Shown here: piece after piece, positions 46,717 through 55,022 of the stretch
How the letters are laid out: each line of letters begins with the position of its first letter
Numbering within the stretch: the stretch's first letter is position 1
Source: GCA-2683825 sp965662355
Lineage (GTDB): Bacteria > Planctomycetota > UBA1135 > GCA-002686595
Length of the DNA: 64,000 nucleotides
NCBI GenBank assembly: GCA_965662355.1
Contig: CBFIHP010000022.1
Location: 13,491-77,490 of the forward strand
Reading direction: 5' to 3'
Notes under the pieces: generated by a model
Seen by the model: the letters and a program-made list of their open reading frames with translations, nothing else
Told to the model about the DNA's origin: nothing
The model's database searches: none
Made by a program: the position numbers and the translations under genes

Positions 46717-47367
46717 CTATCGATGACAAACCGAACAGTTCGTCATGCTCTCGAGCCCATATTCGAGTCCCAGAGCTTCTCTCTCCGCCCGCGTTTGTTG
46801 CGCCGGATCAAAGTCCATGTCAAAGATCCGATCCCGTGGACGAACGTTCGCTATCGGGTCACGGTGACAGGACAGACACCAGCCCATGTCCAGGGTCTCG
46901 GTGCGCCACATCAGAGGCATCTCGTCGACCTGACCGTGGCATGACGAGCAACCGATGCCTTTCTTGAGGTGGATCGAGTGATCGAAGTACGCGAAGTCGG
47001 GCAGGTCGTGCACACGGGTCCATTCGATCGGTACGTCCAGCCGGAAGCTCTCGCGCACCGGCTCGAGCATCGGCGCCTCGTTCCAGACGAGCGAGTGGCA
47101 GCCCATGCACGTCTTGGTGGGGGGGATGCCGGCGAAGGCTCCATCCTCGACCGAGGAATGGCAGAAGCGACAATCGATCCCGAGCCCCGCTACATGGTGT
47201 TTATGGCTGAAGGGCACGGGCTGATGCCGGGCGACCCCGACCTGGGTCGTGTAGGGCGATCGCAACATGCGGTCCCACGCCCACACGCCTGCACCCAGGA
47301 AGAAGACGGCTCCGAACACGCTGACCTTTGAGAGGGTGTTGAAGCTCGGATGGAAGATCTGCGCCAT
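46717..47367 (-). CDS. actA: Alternative complex III pentaheme cytochrome c ActA
   Basis: 216 residues from ATG at 47367 (MAQIFHPSFN, as in other ActA proteins). A single N-terminal helix (VSVFGAVFFLGAGVWAW) anchors a periplasmic domain with five CxxCH sites: CRFCH, CMGCH, CSSCH, CLSCH and CSVCH. Additional His residues (PFSHKHH, HSIHLKKG) can serve as distal ligands. First gene of the 12-gene respiratory operon; the promoter should lie in 47368-47625. Confidence 0.94.
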   Translation of the reverse strand: MAQIFHPSFNTLSKVSVFGAVFFLGAGVWAWDRMLRSPYTTQVGVARHQPVPFSHKHHVAGLGIDCRFCHSSVEDGAFAGIPPTKTCMGCHSLVWNEAPMLEPVRESFRLDVPIEWTRVHDLPDFAYFDHSIHLKKGIGCSSCHGQVDEMPLMWRTETLDMGWCLSCHRDPIANVRPRDRIFDMDFDPAQQTRAEREALGLEYGLESMTNCSVCHR

Positions 47368-47559
47368 GGTCGGGAACGGCAATTAGTGTCCTGTCCCAGG
47401 GCTCCGATCTCCAGGCCTACCGGCCCGTTCGAGGTGGTTCCCATCCGGCTGGCGAGCCCCGTTCCTTTCGCACGAGAAATGGAGTTCGTAGCTTTTCTTC
47501 AGCCATGGACTGCTGTTGCAATGAAAATTAGAAACGCGGTTATATCTATTGGGAGCCCT

Positions 47560-47576
47560 CCCCGCATTCTGCGGGG
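47560..47576. terminator. Hairpin between fpg and the actA operon
   Basis: CCCCGCA (47560-47566) and TGCGGGG (47570-47576) form a perfect 7-bp stem with a 3-nt loop, about 50 nt beyond the fpg stop and about 190 nt upstream of actA. No U tract follows on the minus strand, so it may be a weak terminator for fpg or part of the actA leader. Confidence 0.33.
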
Positions 47577-47625
47577 TCACCCGCAACCCGTCTCGGGGCG
47601 CTGATTGCTCGCAATGGGATTCGCT

Positions 47626-48507
47626 CTAGAGCTCGTCGAGGGAGCGGGGCCAGTCGTCCTTCAGCAACCGCGATAGGGCGCGATCCTTGAGGAGCTGGCC
47701 CTCGGTTTGGCAGCCTGCGCAGTAGTTGGTTTCGTTGTCGGCGTAGACGATGCGCTGGATCGGTGCTTGGCATACGGGACACGGTTGGCCGTGGCGGCCG
47801 TGCACGGCCATGTCCTTGCGGAAGGCTGTGACCTTTTCGGGGAAGCCATCGCCGACGTCCCTTGCGAGCCGCTTGATCCAGAGTTTCATCACGCGTTTGG
47901 TGCTGGCGTGGATGCGCTTGATCTCGTCGTGGTGCAGCTGGCTCGTGCGTTTGAGGGGTGAGATCCGGGCATCGTGGAGGATCTCGTCGGAGTAGGCGTT
48001 GCCGATGCCGCTGAACTTGCGCGGGTCGCAGAGGGCGCGCTTGAGGGTGTGATCCCCCGAAAGGAGGCTTGTCTTGAAGTCCTTGAGCTTCGAATCCAGG
48101 ACCGCTAGCCCGCCGCGATCGTGTTCGGCCAGATTGGCCTCCCCGCGAACGACGAAGAGCGATGCGCGTTTCTTGGTACCGGCTTCGGTCAAGAGCAGGG
48201 TTCCGTGCTCGAAGTCGAAGGCCGCCAGGCCGATCCGTCCTGGTAGCCCTGCGCCTGCGTCTCGCCAACGGAGGCGCCCGGCAATCATCAGGTGAAACAC
48301 GAGAAACAGGTCGTCTTCGAATTCCAGGATGATGCGCTTGCCGATCAGGCGTGTTCCGGTGATCTCCTTTTTGTCGACCACCTTCAGGGGGGGGTCGACG
48401 GAGCGCAGCAGGAACGGGCTCTTCATCCGCACGCCCTCGAGCCGTCTTCCAACGACAAAACGGCGCAGGGCGTCGCGGTAGACGCTGCAATCGGGCAACT
48501 CGGGCAT
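47626..48507 (-). CDS. Formamidopyrimidine-DNA glycosylase / endonuclease VIII family
   Basis: 293 residues. Removes oxidised bases and nicks the abasic site. The N-terminus MPELPD supplies the catalytic Pro2 and Glu3. LIGKRIILEF holds the conserved Lys, KRALCDPRKFSGIGNAYSDEIL the helix-two-turns-helix, and CPVC..CAGC the C-terminal zinc finger (CPVCQAPIQRIVYADNETNY region). Slightly longer than E. coli Fpg (269). Whether it prefers 8-oxoguanine (Fpg) or pyrimidines (Nei) cannot be told from the sequence. It diverges from msrA, 70 bp away. Confidence 0.9.
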   Translation of the reverse strand: MPELPDCSVYRDALRRFVVGRRLEGVRMKSPFLLRSVDPPLKVVDKKEITGTRLIGKRIILEFEDDLFLVFHLMIAGRLRWRDAGAGLPGRIGLAAFDFEHGTLLLTEAGTKKRASLFVVRGEANLAEHDRGGLAVLDSKLKDFKTSLLSGDHTLKRALCDPRKFSGIGNAYSDEILHDARISPLKRTSQLHHDEIKRIHASTKRVMKLWIKRLARDVGDGFPEKVTAFRKDMAVHGRHGQPCPVCQAPIQRIVYADNETNYCAGCQTEGQLLKDRALSRLLKDDWPRSLDEL

Positions 48508-48577
48508 CGTCTGAGGTTAGCCGGTCCGGGCGGACCTTTGGTGGGCCGAGGGTGTTCTGTACACTTCGCTCTGCGCC

Positions 48578-49114
48578 ATGTCTGACGAACCCCCCCCCAA
48601 CTTCCAAGTCGCCACCTTCGGCGCCGGATGTTTCTGGTGTGTCGAGGCGGTGCTACAGCGACTCGACGGTGTGCATTCGATCGTTCCCGGCTACATGGGC
48701 GGGACCACCGAGAATCCCACGACCAAGGACGTTTGTGGCGGAAACACCGGGCACGCCGAGGTCGTGCACGTGGCCTTCGACCCGGAAAGGGTCTCCTTTG
48801 AGGAGCTCCTCAACTGGTTCTGGCGACTGCACGACCCGACGACCCTGAACCGTCAGGGCAACGATGTAGGGACGCAGTATCGTTCGGCTATTTTCTATCA
48901 CTCCGCTGACCAGCGCCGCGCCGCGGAAGGCTCCAAGGCCGCTCTCGAGGCGTCGGGGGCTTTTCCCGACCCGATCGTGACCGAGATCACCGCCGCGGAT
49001 TCGCTGTACGAAGCGGAGGATTATCACCGTGACTACTACCGCCAGAATCGTGAGCAGCCCTACTGCCGCATGGTGATTGCGCCCAAGCTGGACAAGCTGG
49101 GCCTCGACGGCTGA
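48578..49114 (+). CDS. msrA: Peptide methionine-S-sulfoxide reductase
   Basis: 178 residues. Reduces methionine-S-sulfoxide in proteins. The active-site motif GAGCFWCVEAVLQRL carries the nucleophilic Cys, followed by VVHVAFDPERVSFEELLNWFWRLHDPTTLNRQGNDVGTQYRS-type blocks diagnostic of MsrA. The resolving Cys is probably in QPYCRMVIAPK. Cytoplasmic, with no signal peptide. The stop codon overlaps the next start (TGATG). Confidence 0.95.
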   Translation: MSDEPPPNFQVATFGAGCFWCVEAVLQRLDGVHSIVPGYMGGTTENPTTKDVCGGNTGHAEVVHVAFDPERVSFEELLNWFWRLHDPTTLNRQGNDVGTQYRSAIFYHSADQRRAAEGSKAALEASGAFPDPIVTEITAADSLYEAEDYHRDYYRQNREQPYCRMVIAPKLDKLGLDG

Positions 49115-50106
49115 TGGCGGAATTATTCACCCATACTTGCCTCTTCGAGAACGGAGAGGTGACGAGTGGGTCCGGATTCGCCTGGGAACATGCGCGCGAT
49201 TCGTTTTGCGTGTCATCCACGGAGTCCAGCGCAGGGTCCACGGACGCCTGGGAATGGCGTTGCGCGAACGCGCCCGATGGCGCATGTGTGGCGGTGGTGA
49301 CGGACGGCGAACGCGTCGTCAGCCGCATTCTCGGCACTCGCAAACAGGCCGTGCTCGATGGCCAACAGGTCACCTTCGTCGAGGTCTTCGATCTATACAA
49401 CGACTTCGAGTACCGTCATGGGCTCGGCCGCGCGAACAGCTTGAAACAGTGTGGCGAGGCTTTTTCGAAGAGCTTTGGCGGGCGCGCACCGGAGAGTTTT
49501 CCGATCCTCTACGGCGTACCCACGCGTCGCGCGCATCGTTTCGGTTTGCGCCACCTGCGCTGGGAGATCCTGCGTTCGGAAGCACGCTTGCGCCTGCGCC
49601 CGCAGGGGCATTGCGCTCCCGCCGCCCCCGGCGTCGAGGTCGAGGAGATCACCCGCTTTCCGGATCAGCTCGACCCCGTGTGCGCAGAGGTCAGCGCAAG
49701 TCGCGGCGCGATGCTCGTGCGTGATGCGCGCCGTTTGAACCACCGCTTCTGTGAGCGTCCAGATTCGAACTACACGATCGCCGCCGCGCGCAAGAATGGA
49801 CAGTTCGCGGGCTACTGCGTGCTGGCCGATGGCGCCCTGGTGGACTGGGTCTGCCCGCACGAGTCCCTCGATGTCGCCAGTGCCATGGTGGTCTGGGGCG
49901 ACGAACGAGCTCGTACCGAGGGCCACGAAGGCCTTGCGGCGAGCTTTCCCGAAACCGCTCCCGAGTGGCTGATCTTCCAGCGCTTCGGGTTTTGGATCCA
50001 AGGCGGCATGGACTACACCGTCTTTCGCAGCTTCCACAAGCCCTACATCATGAGCTGGCTCTTCTTCAACTGGTACTACACACCGGCGGACCTCGGTCGC
50101 GTCTAA
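49114..50106 (+). CDS. GNAT-like protein, paralogue A of a tandem pair
   Basis: 330 residues. The ATG at 49114 overlaps the msrA stop. Motifs resemble GNAT N-acetyltransferase folds, with a central segment IAAARKNGQFAGYCVLADG followed by LVDWVCPHESLDVASAMVVW and a C-terminal WLIFQRFGFWIQGGMDYTVF. The CPH(E/D)xLD and FQRFGF blocks recur in the adjacent gene. It appears to be two weakly related halves. Substrate unknown. Coupling to msrA may reflect co-regulation only. Confidence 0.6.
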   Translation: MAELFTHTCLFENGEVTSGSGFAWEHARDSFCVSSTESSAGSTDAWEWRCANAPDGACVAVVTDGERVVSRILGTRKQAVLDGQQVTFVEVFDLYNDFEYRHGLGRANSLKQCGEAFSKSFGGRAPESFPILYGVPTRRAHRFGLRHLRWEILRSEARLRLRPQGHCAPAAPGVEVEEITRFPDQLDPVCAEVSASRGAMLVRDARRLNHRFCERPDSNYTIAAARKNGQFAGYCVLADGALVDWVCPHESLDVASAMVVWGDERARTEGHEGLAASFPETAPEWLIFQRFGFWIQGGMDYTVFRSFHKPYIMSWLFFNWYYTPADLGRV

Positions 50107-50111
50107 GGCCC

Positions 50112-51101
50112 GTGTCTAAGTACGAAATACGCCCCTTCCAGGAAGGCGATGAGGCCGGCCTGATCTCCTGCTTCAACGCGGTGTTCGGCGAGGACGACGA
50201 GAGCTTTGTCGATCGCACCCGCGATGAATGGGACTGGGCATTTTCCAGGAACCCGGCCGGACGTCGTATCTGGGTCGCTGAGTGCGAGAACGAAATCGTT
50301 GCTCAATGCGCGGCCCTTCCCTATCGCGTCGATATCGACGGACAGCGCCACAGCTTCACGCAGGGCGTCGATTCGATGGTGCATCCCGCACACCGTCGTG
50401 GCCTGCGCCGCCCGGGGCTCTTCGTTGCGACGGCCCAGCCTTTCTTCAAACAGTACGGAGGGCTCGGGGGGGACATCCTGCACTACGGCTGGCCCGTTGA
50501 ACCGGCGTGGCGTATCGGCAAGACGTTCCTCGACTACGAGATCATTCGCACCCAGACGATCCATTTTCGCGACATGGAACCGGGCCCCTCGGATCTACCC
50601 CACGGTGTGGAGCGGCTTCAACGCTTCGACGACAGTGTCGAGAAGCTCTATCACCGCTGTCGCAAGCAGTGGGGAGCCAGTACGTTGCGTGATGCCGCGT
50701 ACCTCAACTGGCGTTTCGCCGAATGCCCGCGCGCGGACTACGATCTCTTCGGCGTCCGCGATTCCAATGGGCATCTCTTGGCCTACGCCGTCTTCCGCAA
50801 AGCGGATTGGCCGCGACCTGAAAGCGGCCTCATCATGGATTGGCTCTGCCCGCACGACGAGCTCGATGCGGGGGGCTTGTTGCGCGAGGCCGTTCTGAAC
50901 CGCGCGCGGGCCCTGAATGCGCGGGTCACCTTGGGCGTGTTCCCCGAACATTCGTTCTGGTTCCAGCGCTTCCAGGCCTGGGGCTTTGGTGTTTTCCCCA
51001 GCGACTACCTCCTGATCGGCATCATTCAGGATCCGCGCTACGACACATGGTGGCTTCGTGAAAACTGGTGGTATCAGCTGGCCGAGCTCGATGTCGTTTG
51101 A
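50112..51101 (+). CDS. GNAT-family acetyltransferase-like protein, paralogue B
   Basis: 329 residues from GTG at 50112, 5 bp after paralogue A, with AAGG just before. A longer frame begins inside paralogue A and is not credible. The N-terminal half is a clearer GNAT: YEIRPFQEGDEAGLISCFNAVFG, IWVAECENEIVAQCAALPYRV, and HPAHRRGLRRPGLF in the acetyl-CoA loop position. The C-terminal half contains LIMDWLCPHDELDAGGLLREAV and WFQRFQAWGFGVFPSDYLLIG, matching paralogue A. Probably a duplicated acyltransferase pair acting on an unknown small molecule. Confidence 0.68.
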   Translation: MSKYEIRPFQEGDEAGLISCFNAVFGEDDESFVDRTRDEWDWAFSRNPAGRRIWVAECENEIVAQCAALPYRVDIDGQRHSFTQGVDSMVHPAHRRGLRRPGLFVATAQPFFKQYGGLGGDILHYGWPVEPAWRIGKTFLDYEIIRTQTIHFRDMEPGPSDLPHGVERLQRFDDSVEKLYHRCRKQWGASTLRDAAYLNWRFAECPRADYDLFGVRDSNGHLLAYAVFRKADWPRPESGLIMDWLCPHDELDAGGLLREAVLNRARALNARVTLGVFPEHSFWFQRFQAWGFGVFPSDYLLIGIIQDPRYDTWWLRENWWYQLAELDVV

Positions 51102-51184
51102 GAGCGGTAAGAAGAGCAACGAACGCGGCGCTCCTCGACACCGGACACTGGCCGGGTTTCGCTCGTTAGGCTAAACCGGATGAA

Positions 51185-51748
51185 ATGGATCGCGCATTGA
51201 CGAAGGGCTCCGCGCTGGAAGCCATCCGAAACCTCTTCCAATCCGAACCGGATCTGGCCGAGGAAGCCTCGACGCTCGACATCGAAGAGCTCGAAGGCGA
51301 TTCGATGCCCGAGCCCTATCGCAGCCTGCTCGTACACGCCACGGACATGACCCACAAGCTGCAGAGCTATGCCAGGCAGACGATTCATGTCCGGCCTCTG
51401 CACGTCGAGGAAGATGGTCACTATCTCGAGCGCCGCGTCCTGCTCGTCACGGATGATGATCGGCGCACCGTCGAGTTCGGAGCCATTCGCATCCATCTCG
51501 AGCGCTTCCTCGGCGAGGCTCGCGAGGAAATTCTCGGGTGCCGTACGCCTCTGGGGGCGATCCTCAAGCAGCATGGCATCGTCCATATCTGCCAGCCCCA
51601 GTTCTACTTCTGCATGAGCGGCAGTACGTTTCTGAAGGACGCCTTCGAGCTCGACTGCCACACGACCTTGTACGGACGCCTCAACCACATCCTGAACGAA
51701 TCCGGCGAGAAGCTCGCCAACGTGGTCGAGGTGTTGCCTCCCCTCTGA
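51185..51748 (+). CDS. Chorismate lyase-like (UbiC/UTRA-fold) protein
   Basis: 187 residues. The arrangement LLVHATDMTHKLQSYARQTIHV, YLERRVLLV, VEFGAIRIHLERF and CRTPLGAILKQHGI resembles the chorismate pyruvate-lyase family. That family opens with a 'lL.h..SMT..L' block, then has an R.V.L strand and a 'PLG.iL' loop. Family-level assignment only; whether it cleaves chorismate is unclear. No ubiquinone or menaquinone genes are nearby. Convergent with the outer membrane protein gene, 16 bp apart. Confidence 0.5.
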   Translation: MDRALTKGSALEAIRNLFQSEPDLAEEASTLDIEELEGDSMPEPYRSLLVHATDMTHKLQSYARQTIHVRPLHVEEDGHYLERRVLLVTDDDRRTVEFGAIRIHLERFLGEAREEILGCRTPLGAILKQHGIVHICQPQFYFCMSGSTFLKDAFELDCHTTLYGRLNHILNESGEKLANVVEVLPPL

Positions 51749-51764
51749 GTTGCTGGCCTGCGCT

Positions 51765-53957
51765 TCAGAGGCGCACGGTGTAGCCAATCTTGAACGACAG
51801 CTCTTGAAAGAGCGGTGAGATGCTGCCGGTCTCGCGTTCTAGCGTCTCGTTGAAGACCAGGAACACCTCGCGGCCGGGTCTTGGGATCCAGAAGAGTCGT
51901 GAGTTGATCCCGAACTCCTGGGATTCGTTGTCCCACTGGACGAAGTTGTTCCAGGCGATTTCCGGCGTGAACGAGAAGTTCGCGCGCATCGTTCCGAACT
52001 GGGTCGTGAAAGCCCCGCCAGGCAGGTCGATGTCGTTGTGGGAGTACTCGACCTCGCCGCTAAAGAGCGGACCGGGCCGCCAGGCAGTGAAGAGGCTATA
52101 GCGTTCGCGGGTGCCGTCGAAGAACTGCCCCAAGCCGAGGTTGAAACCGACCGAGAGCTCGCGCGCGTTGGAGCTCTCGACTTCCAGGCGACCGCGGGTG
52201 AAATCGTAGTCGCCAGGAGGGATGAAGATGCCATCGCGAATCTCAAAGGACTCGGAAAGCTCGTCGTGTGTTTGCTGGAACTCGATGCGAAAACCGTCGC
52301 CGGACTGGAACTCGACGCCGTACGGTTGGACTTCGAGTTCCCAGGTCTCCACGACATCGTCGGTGGTCGTAAAGAGGTCGGTGTCGATGCTGAATTCGTA
52401 CTGCCGGACGATGGAGTCCTTCGGCCGTGGTTGGTAGCTGGTCTGGCCCGAGTAGCGGCGAATGTCCTTGCGCCTGACGAAACCGAGAGCGGGATCGAAG
52501 TTTTCCTGGATCTCCGCAAAACTCGCTGCCCAGCTGAAGACGTCGTTGGGATAAGCGACGCTGAGGCCGTAGGCCAGTTCCGAACTGTCGACGCCTTCCG
52601 AATCGGCCATGACTCCCCAAGCCGTGGTAGCGAAGTTCTTGCCACCATCCAGCTCCGACGTCCGATATTGTGCGTCGAATCCGACGACTGTGTTGTCGGC
52701 GACTCCGTTCGGATCACCGTTGGTGACGATGGTGCCGATGCTGGATTGCTTGCCGAGATTTTTGGACACACGCGCTGCAAAGAGGTTCTGTCCGCTCAGG
52801 CCTATCGGGTTCTCGCTGCTGTCCAGGATCGTCGTGTTGTCGGTCTGTACGTCGACGATGCCGATGTTGTAGGCGCCTGCCCGGCCGGTCAGACGGGCCC
52901 CTGCAAGGATCGGTACCTCTTGTCCATCATCGGTCAGTCCGATGCGGCGCGAGAAGAAGGGAATGGTCTCTCCCGGGAAATCGAAGAGCCCCGCGTCCTG
53001 CAGGAAGAAGTCACGCTGTTCAGGGAAGAACAGGGGAAAGCGGGTCAGGTTGTTCTGGCGTTCATCGACTTCGGTCTCGGCGAAGTCCGTGTTGAAGGTC
53101 AAGCCCAGGTTCAAGCTGGATGTCAGCTTGTAGAACGCGTCCAGCCCGAGTTCGCCGAAGGCATCGGTGTCGTCTACCTTGGCCCCCGTACCGTCCTCGC
53201 GATCGCCGCGAATACTGCTGGTGAAAAACGGCACGACGTCCAGGCCGATGCCCTGTTGCATCCCCTCGAGCCCCGTCAAATCACCGGCGTGGATGATGTT
53301 GAAGAGGCGATAGTCCTGGCTCGAGGTGGACCAGCGGTCGCGCTCCAGATGCCGGCCGATGTAGCGCATCATGTTGAAACCCCAGGTCGAAAGCCCCTTC
53401 CGGAAGTTCAATGTCTTGAAGGGAATGGCGAGCTCGGCCGTCCAGCCTTCGTTGTCGATGTTCGACTTGCCTTCCCAGATGCCGTTCCACGGCTTGTTGA
53501 AGTCCCCACCGTTGTTGGAGATCAGCGCATCGCCCTTTGATCCGCCAGCGTTCATCTGGAAGAAGAACGCATTGCGCCGATCCTTGAAGGTGTCGATGAC
53601 GAGTTCAACGCGATCGTCGGACCTGAGGAAGGCGTCCCGCAGCTGCGTCGTGGTGATGATTTCGTCGGGTTGGCTGTCGAAGCAGCGGATGGCGATGTAG
53701 ATGGCTTCCGCATCGTAGAGAAAACGTACCTCGGTACGCTCGCTGGGTGCGGCACCCTCGACCGGGACGACCTGTATCAGTTCGCCGATCGGTTGTGCTT
53801 GTTTCCACACTTCGTCGTCGAGGAGCCCGTCGATCTTCGGCGGCGTGGTCGTTCGGGTCGCCGCAGCTTTACGACGCCCCTCGCCCTGTGTCGCGGGCGA
53901 GCTTGCCATCAAACAGATGAATCCGAGGGCTGCCAGGGGGAACGAAGAGCCGAACAT
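51765..53957 (-). CDS. CBM9-like plus DUF5916 outer membrane beta-barrel protein
   Basis: 730 residues with a signal peptide (MFGSSFPLAALGFICLMASSPATQG). Residues about 40-230 match carbohydrate-binding family 9-like domains (PPKIDGLLDDEVWKQAQPI, VRFLYDAEAIYIAIRCFD, DDRVELVIDTFKDRRNAFFF). The rest matches DUF5916, with QNNLTRFPLFFPEQRDFFL and IPFFSRRIGLTDDG. It ends in a barrel of alternating strands closing with LFQELSFKIGYTVRL. Probably an outer membrane protein binding or importing a glycan or similar polymer. It follows the DapB-like gene by 12 bp. Confidence 0.83.
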   Translation of the reverse strand: MFGSSFPLAALGFICLMASSPATQGEGRRKAAATRTTTPPKIDGLLDDEVWKQAQPIGELIQVVPVEGAAPSERTEVRFLYDAEAIYIAIRCFDSQPDEIITTTQLRDAFLRSDDRVELVIDTFKDRRNAFFFQMNAGGSKGDALISNNGGDFNKPWNGIWEGKSNIDNEGWTAELAIPFKTLNFRKGLSTWGFNMMRYIGRHLERDRWSTSSQDYRLFNIIHAGDLTGLEGMQQGIGLDVVPFFTSSIRGDREDGTGAKVDDTDAFGELGLDAFYKLTSSLNLGLTFNTDFAETEVDERQNNLTRFPLFFPEQRDFFLQDAGLFDFPGETIPFFSRRIGLTDDGQEVPILAGARLTGRAGAYNIGIVDVQTDNTTILDSSENPIGLSGQNLFAARVSKNLGKQSSIGTIVTNGDPNGVADNTVVGFDAQYRTSELDGGKNFATTAWGVMADSEGVDSSELAYGLSVAYPNDVFSWAASFAEIQENFDPALGFVRRKDIRRYSGQTSYQPRPKDSIVRQYEFSIDTDLFTTTDDVVETWELEVQPYGVEFQSGDGFRIEFQQTHDELSESFEIRDGIFIPPGDYDFTRGRLEVESSNARELSVGFNLGLGQFFDGTRERYSLFTAWRPGPLFSGEVEYSHNDIDLPGGAFTTQFGTMRANFSFTPEIAWNNFVQWDNESQEFGINSRLFWIPRPGREVFLVFNETLERETGSISPLFQELSFKIGYTVRL

Positions 53958-53969
53958 TAATCGTTCGGG

Positions 53970-55022
53970 CTAAGGCACCACGGGCGGGTCGGGGGCCGCG
54001 GATGGCTCACGAACAGGAGGTGCAAAGTCATCCGGGGTCGCGCAGCCTTGTAGGGGAAGGCTCCCCATCGTATGCAGTCCAGGTGCAACGCTGAGCAGGG
54101 GGCGGATGACGTTCATGCAAATGGCACTCGTTGCGACGTCGCCGTGTACGCCGCCGGGAATCTCGACAGTGATGGGCGGATCCGCGTCCAGCGTGATGCG
54201 GTCACAAGGATCCGGCTCCGCGATTGCCGCGCGGAAAACCAGCTTGATCCGCTCTTGGCCGTCGATCCACCCGCGCGCACTCTGCTCGACCCCACGCACT
54301 CCGCCTATCGAAATCTTGCCCAAACCACATTCGAGTTCCGTATCCGCGTGCAGTGCGTGGATCGTCTCGTCCCAGCGTTCGAGCTCGAAACCAAGATGGT
54401 GAGCCACGAAGTGCAGCGATTCGCCGAGGCCCACGTGGCGCAACGTGCCCGCGTCGACGCGACGTTTGAATTCCGTGTCGTCGAGGCCGGCCCCGATCTT
54501 GCGCTGAAACGGAATGCGTCGCGTTGAGGCGTCCTGGATGCGCTCGATCAGGACCGAGCGTACTTCGCGGCAGGCGATGCTTGCGGCCACGGGAAGTGCA
54601 TCCATGAGGAAGCCCGGATTGACGCCGGTGCCGACTATGCGCCCACCGTAGCGCACGCACATTTCGTGCAGCTCTTGCGCGGCGACGGGATGACGCAGCC
54701 AGGGCCACGAGAGTTCTTCACACGTACTCACGACGGCTACACCCGCCTTCAAGAGCGTGCGAAACGTATCCATGCACAGTTCGAGGTCGGAGCTGGTCGT
54801 CACGATGGCGCAGCGGATGTCGCTGAGTTCCTCGACTTCGTCCAGGTGTCCGACGATTCGCGTTTCACCGTCGGCGTTGGGAACGATCTCGCACAGCATC
54901 TTGCCGACAACACCGGGGTCGTGATCGATCGCGGCCACGACCGTGCCAAGTTTGCGATCGTAGAGATCGCTCACGACCTTGACCCCCAGCGGTCCGAGGC
55001 CGACGTGTAGGATTCTCAGCAC
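53970..55022 (-). CDS. Dihydrodipicolinate reductase-like / 2,4-diaminopentanoate dehydrogenase-like oxidoreductase
   Basis: 350 residues. N-terminal Rossmann fold with HVGLGPLGVKVVSDLYDR, DHDPGVVGK and CAIVTTSSDLE. The catalytic half contains VSTCEELSWPW and GGIVGTGVNPGFLMDALP-like sequence (GTGVNPGFLMDALP), characteristic of DapB-related dehydrogenases such as 2,4-diaminopentanoate dehydrogenase. True DapB is about 270 residues with different catalytic motifs, so this is a relative. The substrate is probably an amino acid or amine derivative. The start overlaps the end of the trmB-like gene by 7 bp. Confidence 0.75.
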   Translation of the reverse strand: MLRILHVGLGPLGVKVVSDLYDRKLGTVVAAIDHDPGVVGKMLCEIVPNADGETRIVGHLDEVEELSDIRCAIVTTSSDLELCMDTFRTLLKAGVAVVSTCEELSWPWLRHPVAAQELHEMCVRYGGRIVGTGVNPGFLMDALPVAASIACREVRSVLIERIQDASTRRIPFQRKIGAGLDDTEFKRRVDAGTLRHVGLGESLHFVAHHLGFELERWDETIHALHADTELECGLGKISIGGVRGVEQSARGWIDGQERIKLVFRAAIAEPDPCDRITLDADPPITVEIPGGVHGDVATSAICMNVIRPLLSVAPGLHTMGSLPLQGCATPDDFAPPVREPSAAPDPPVVP

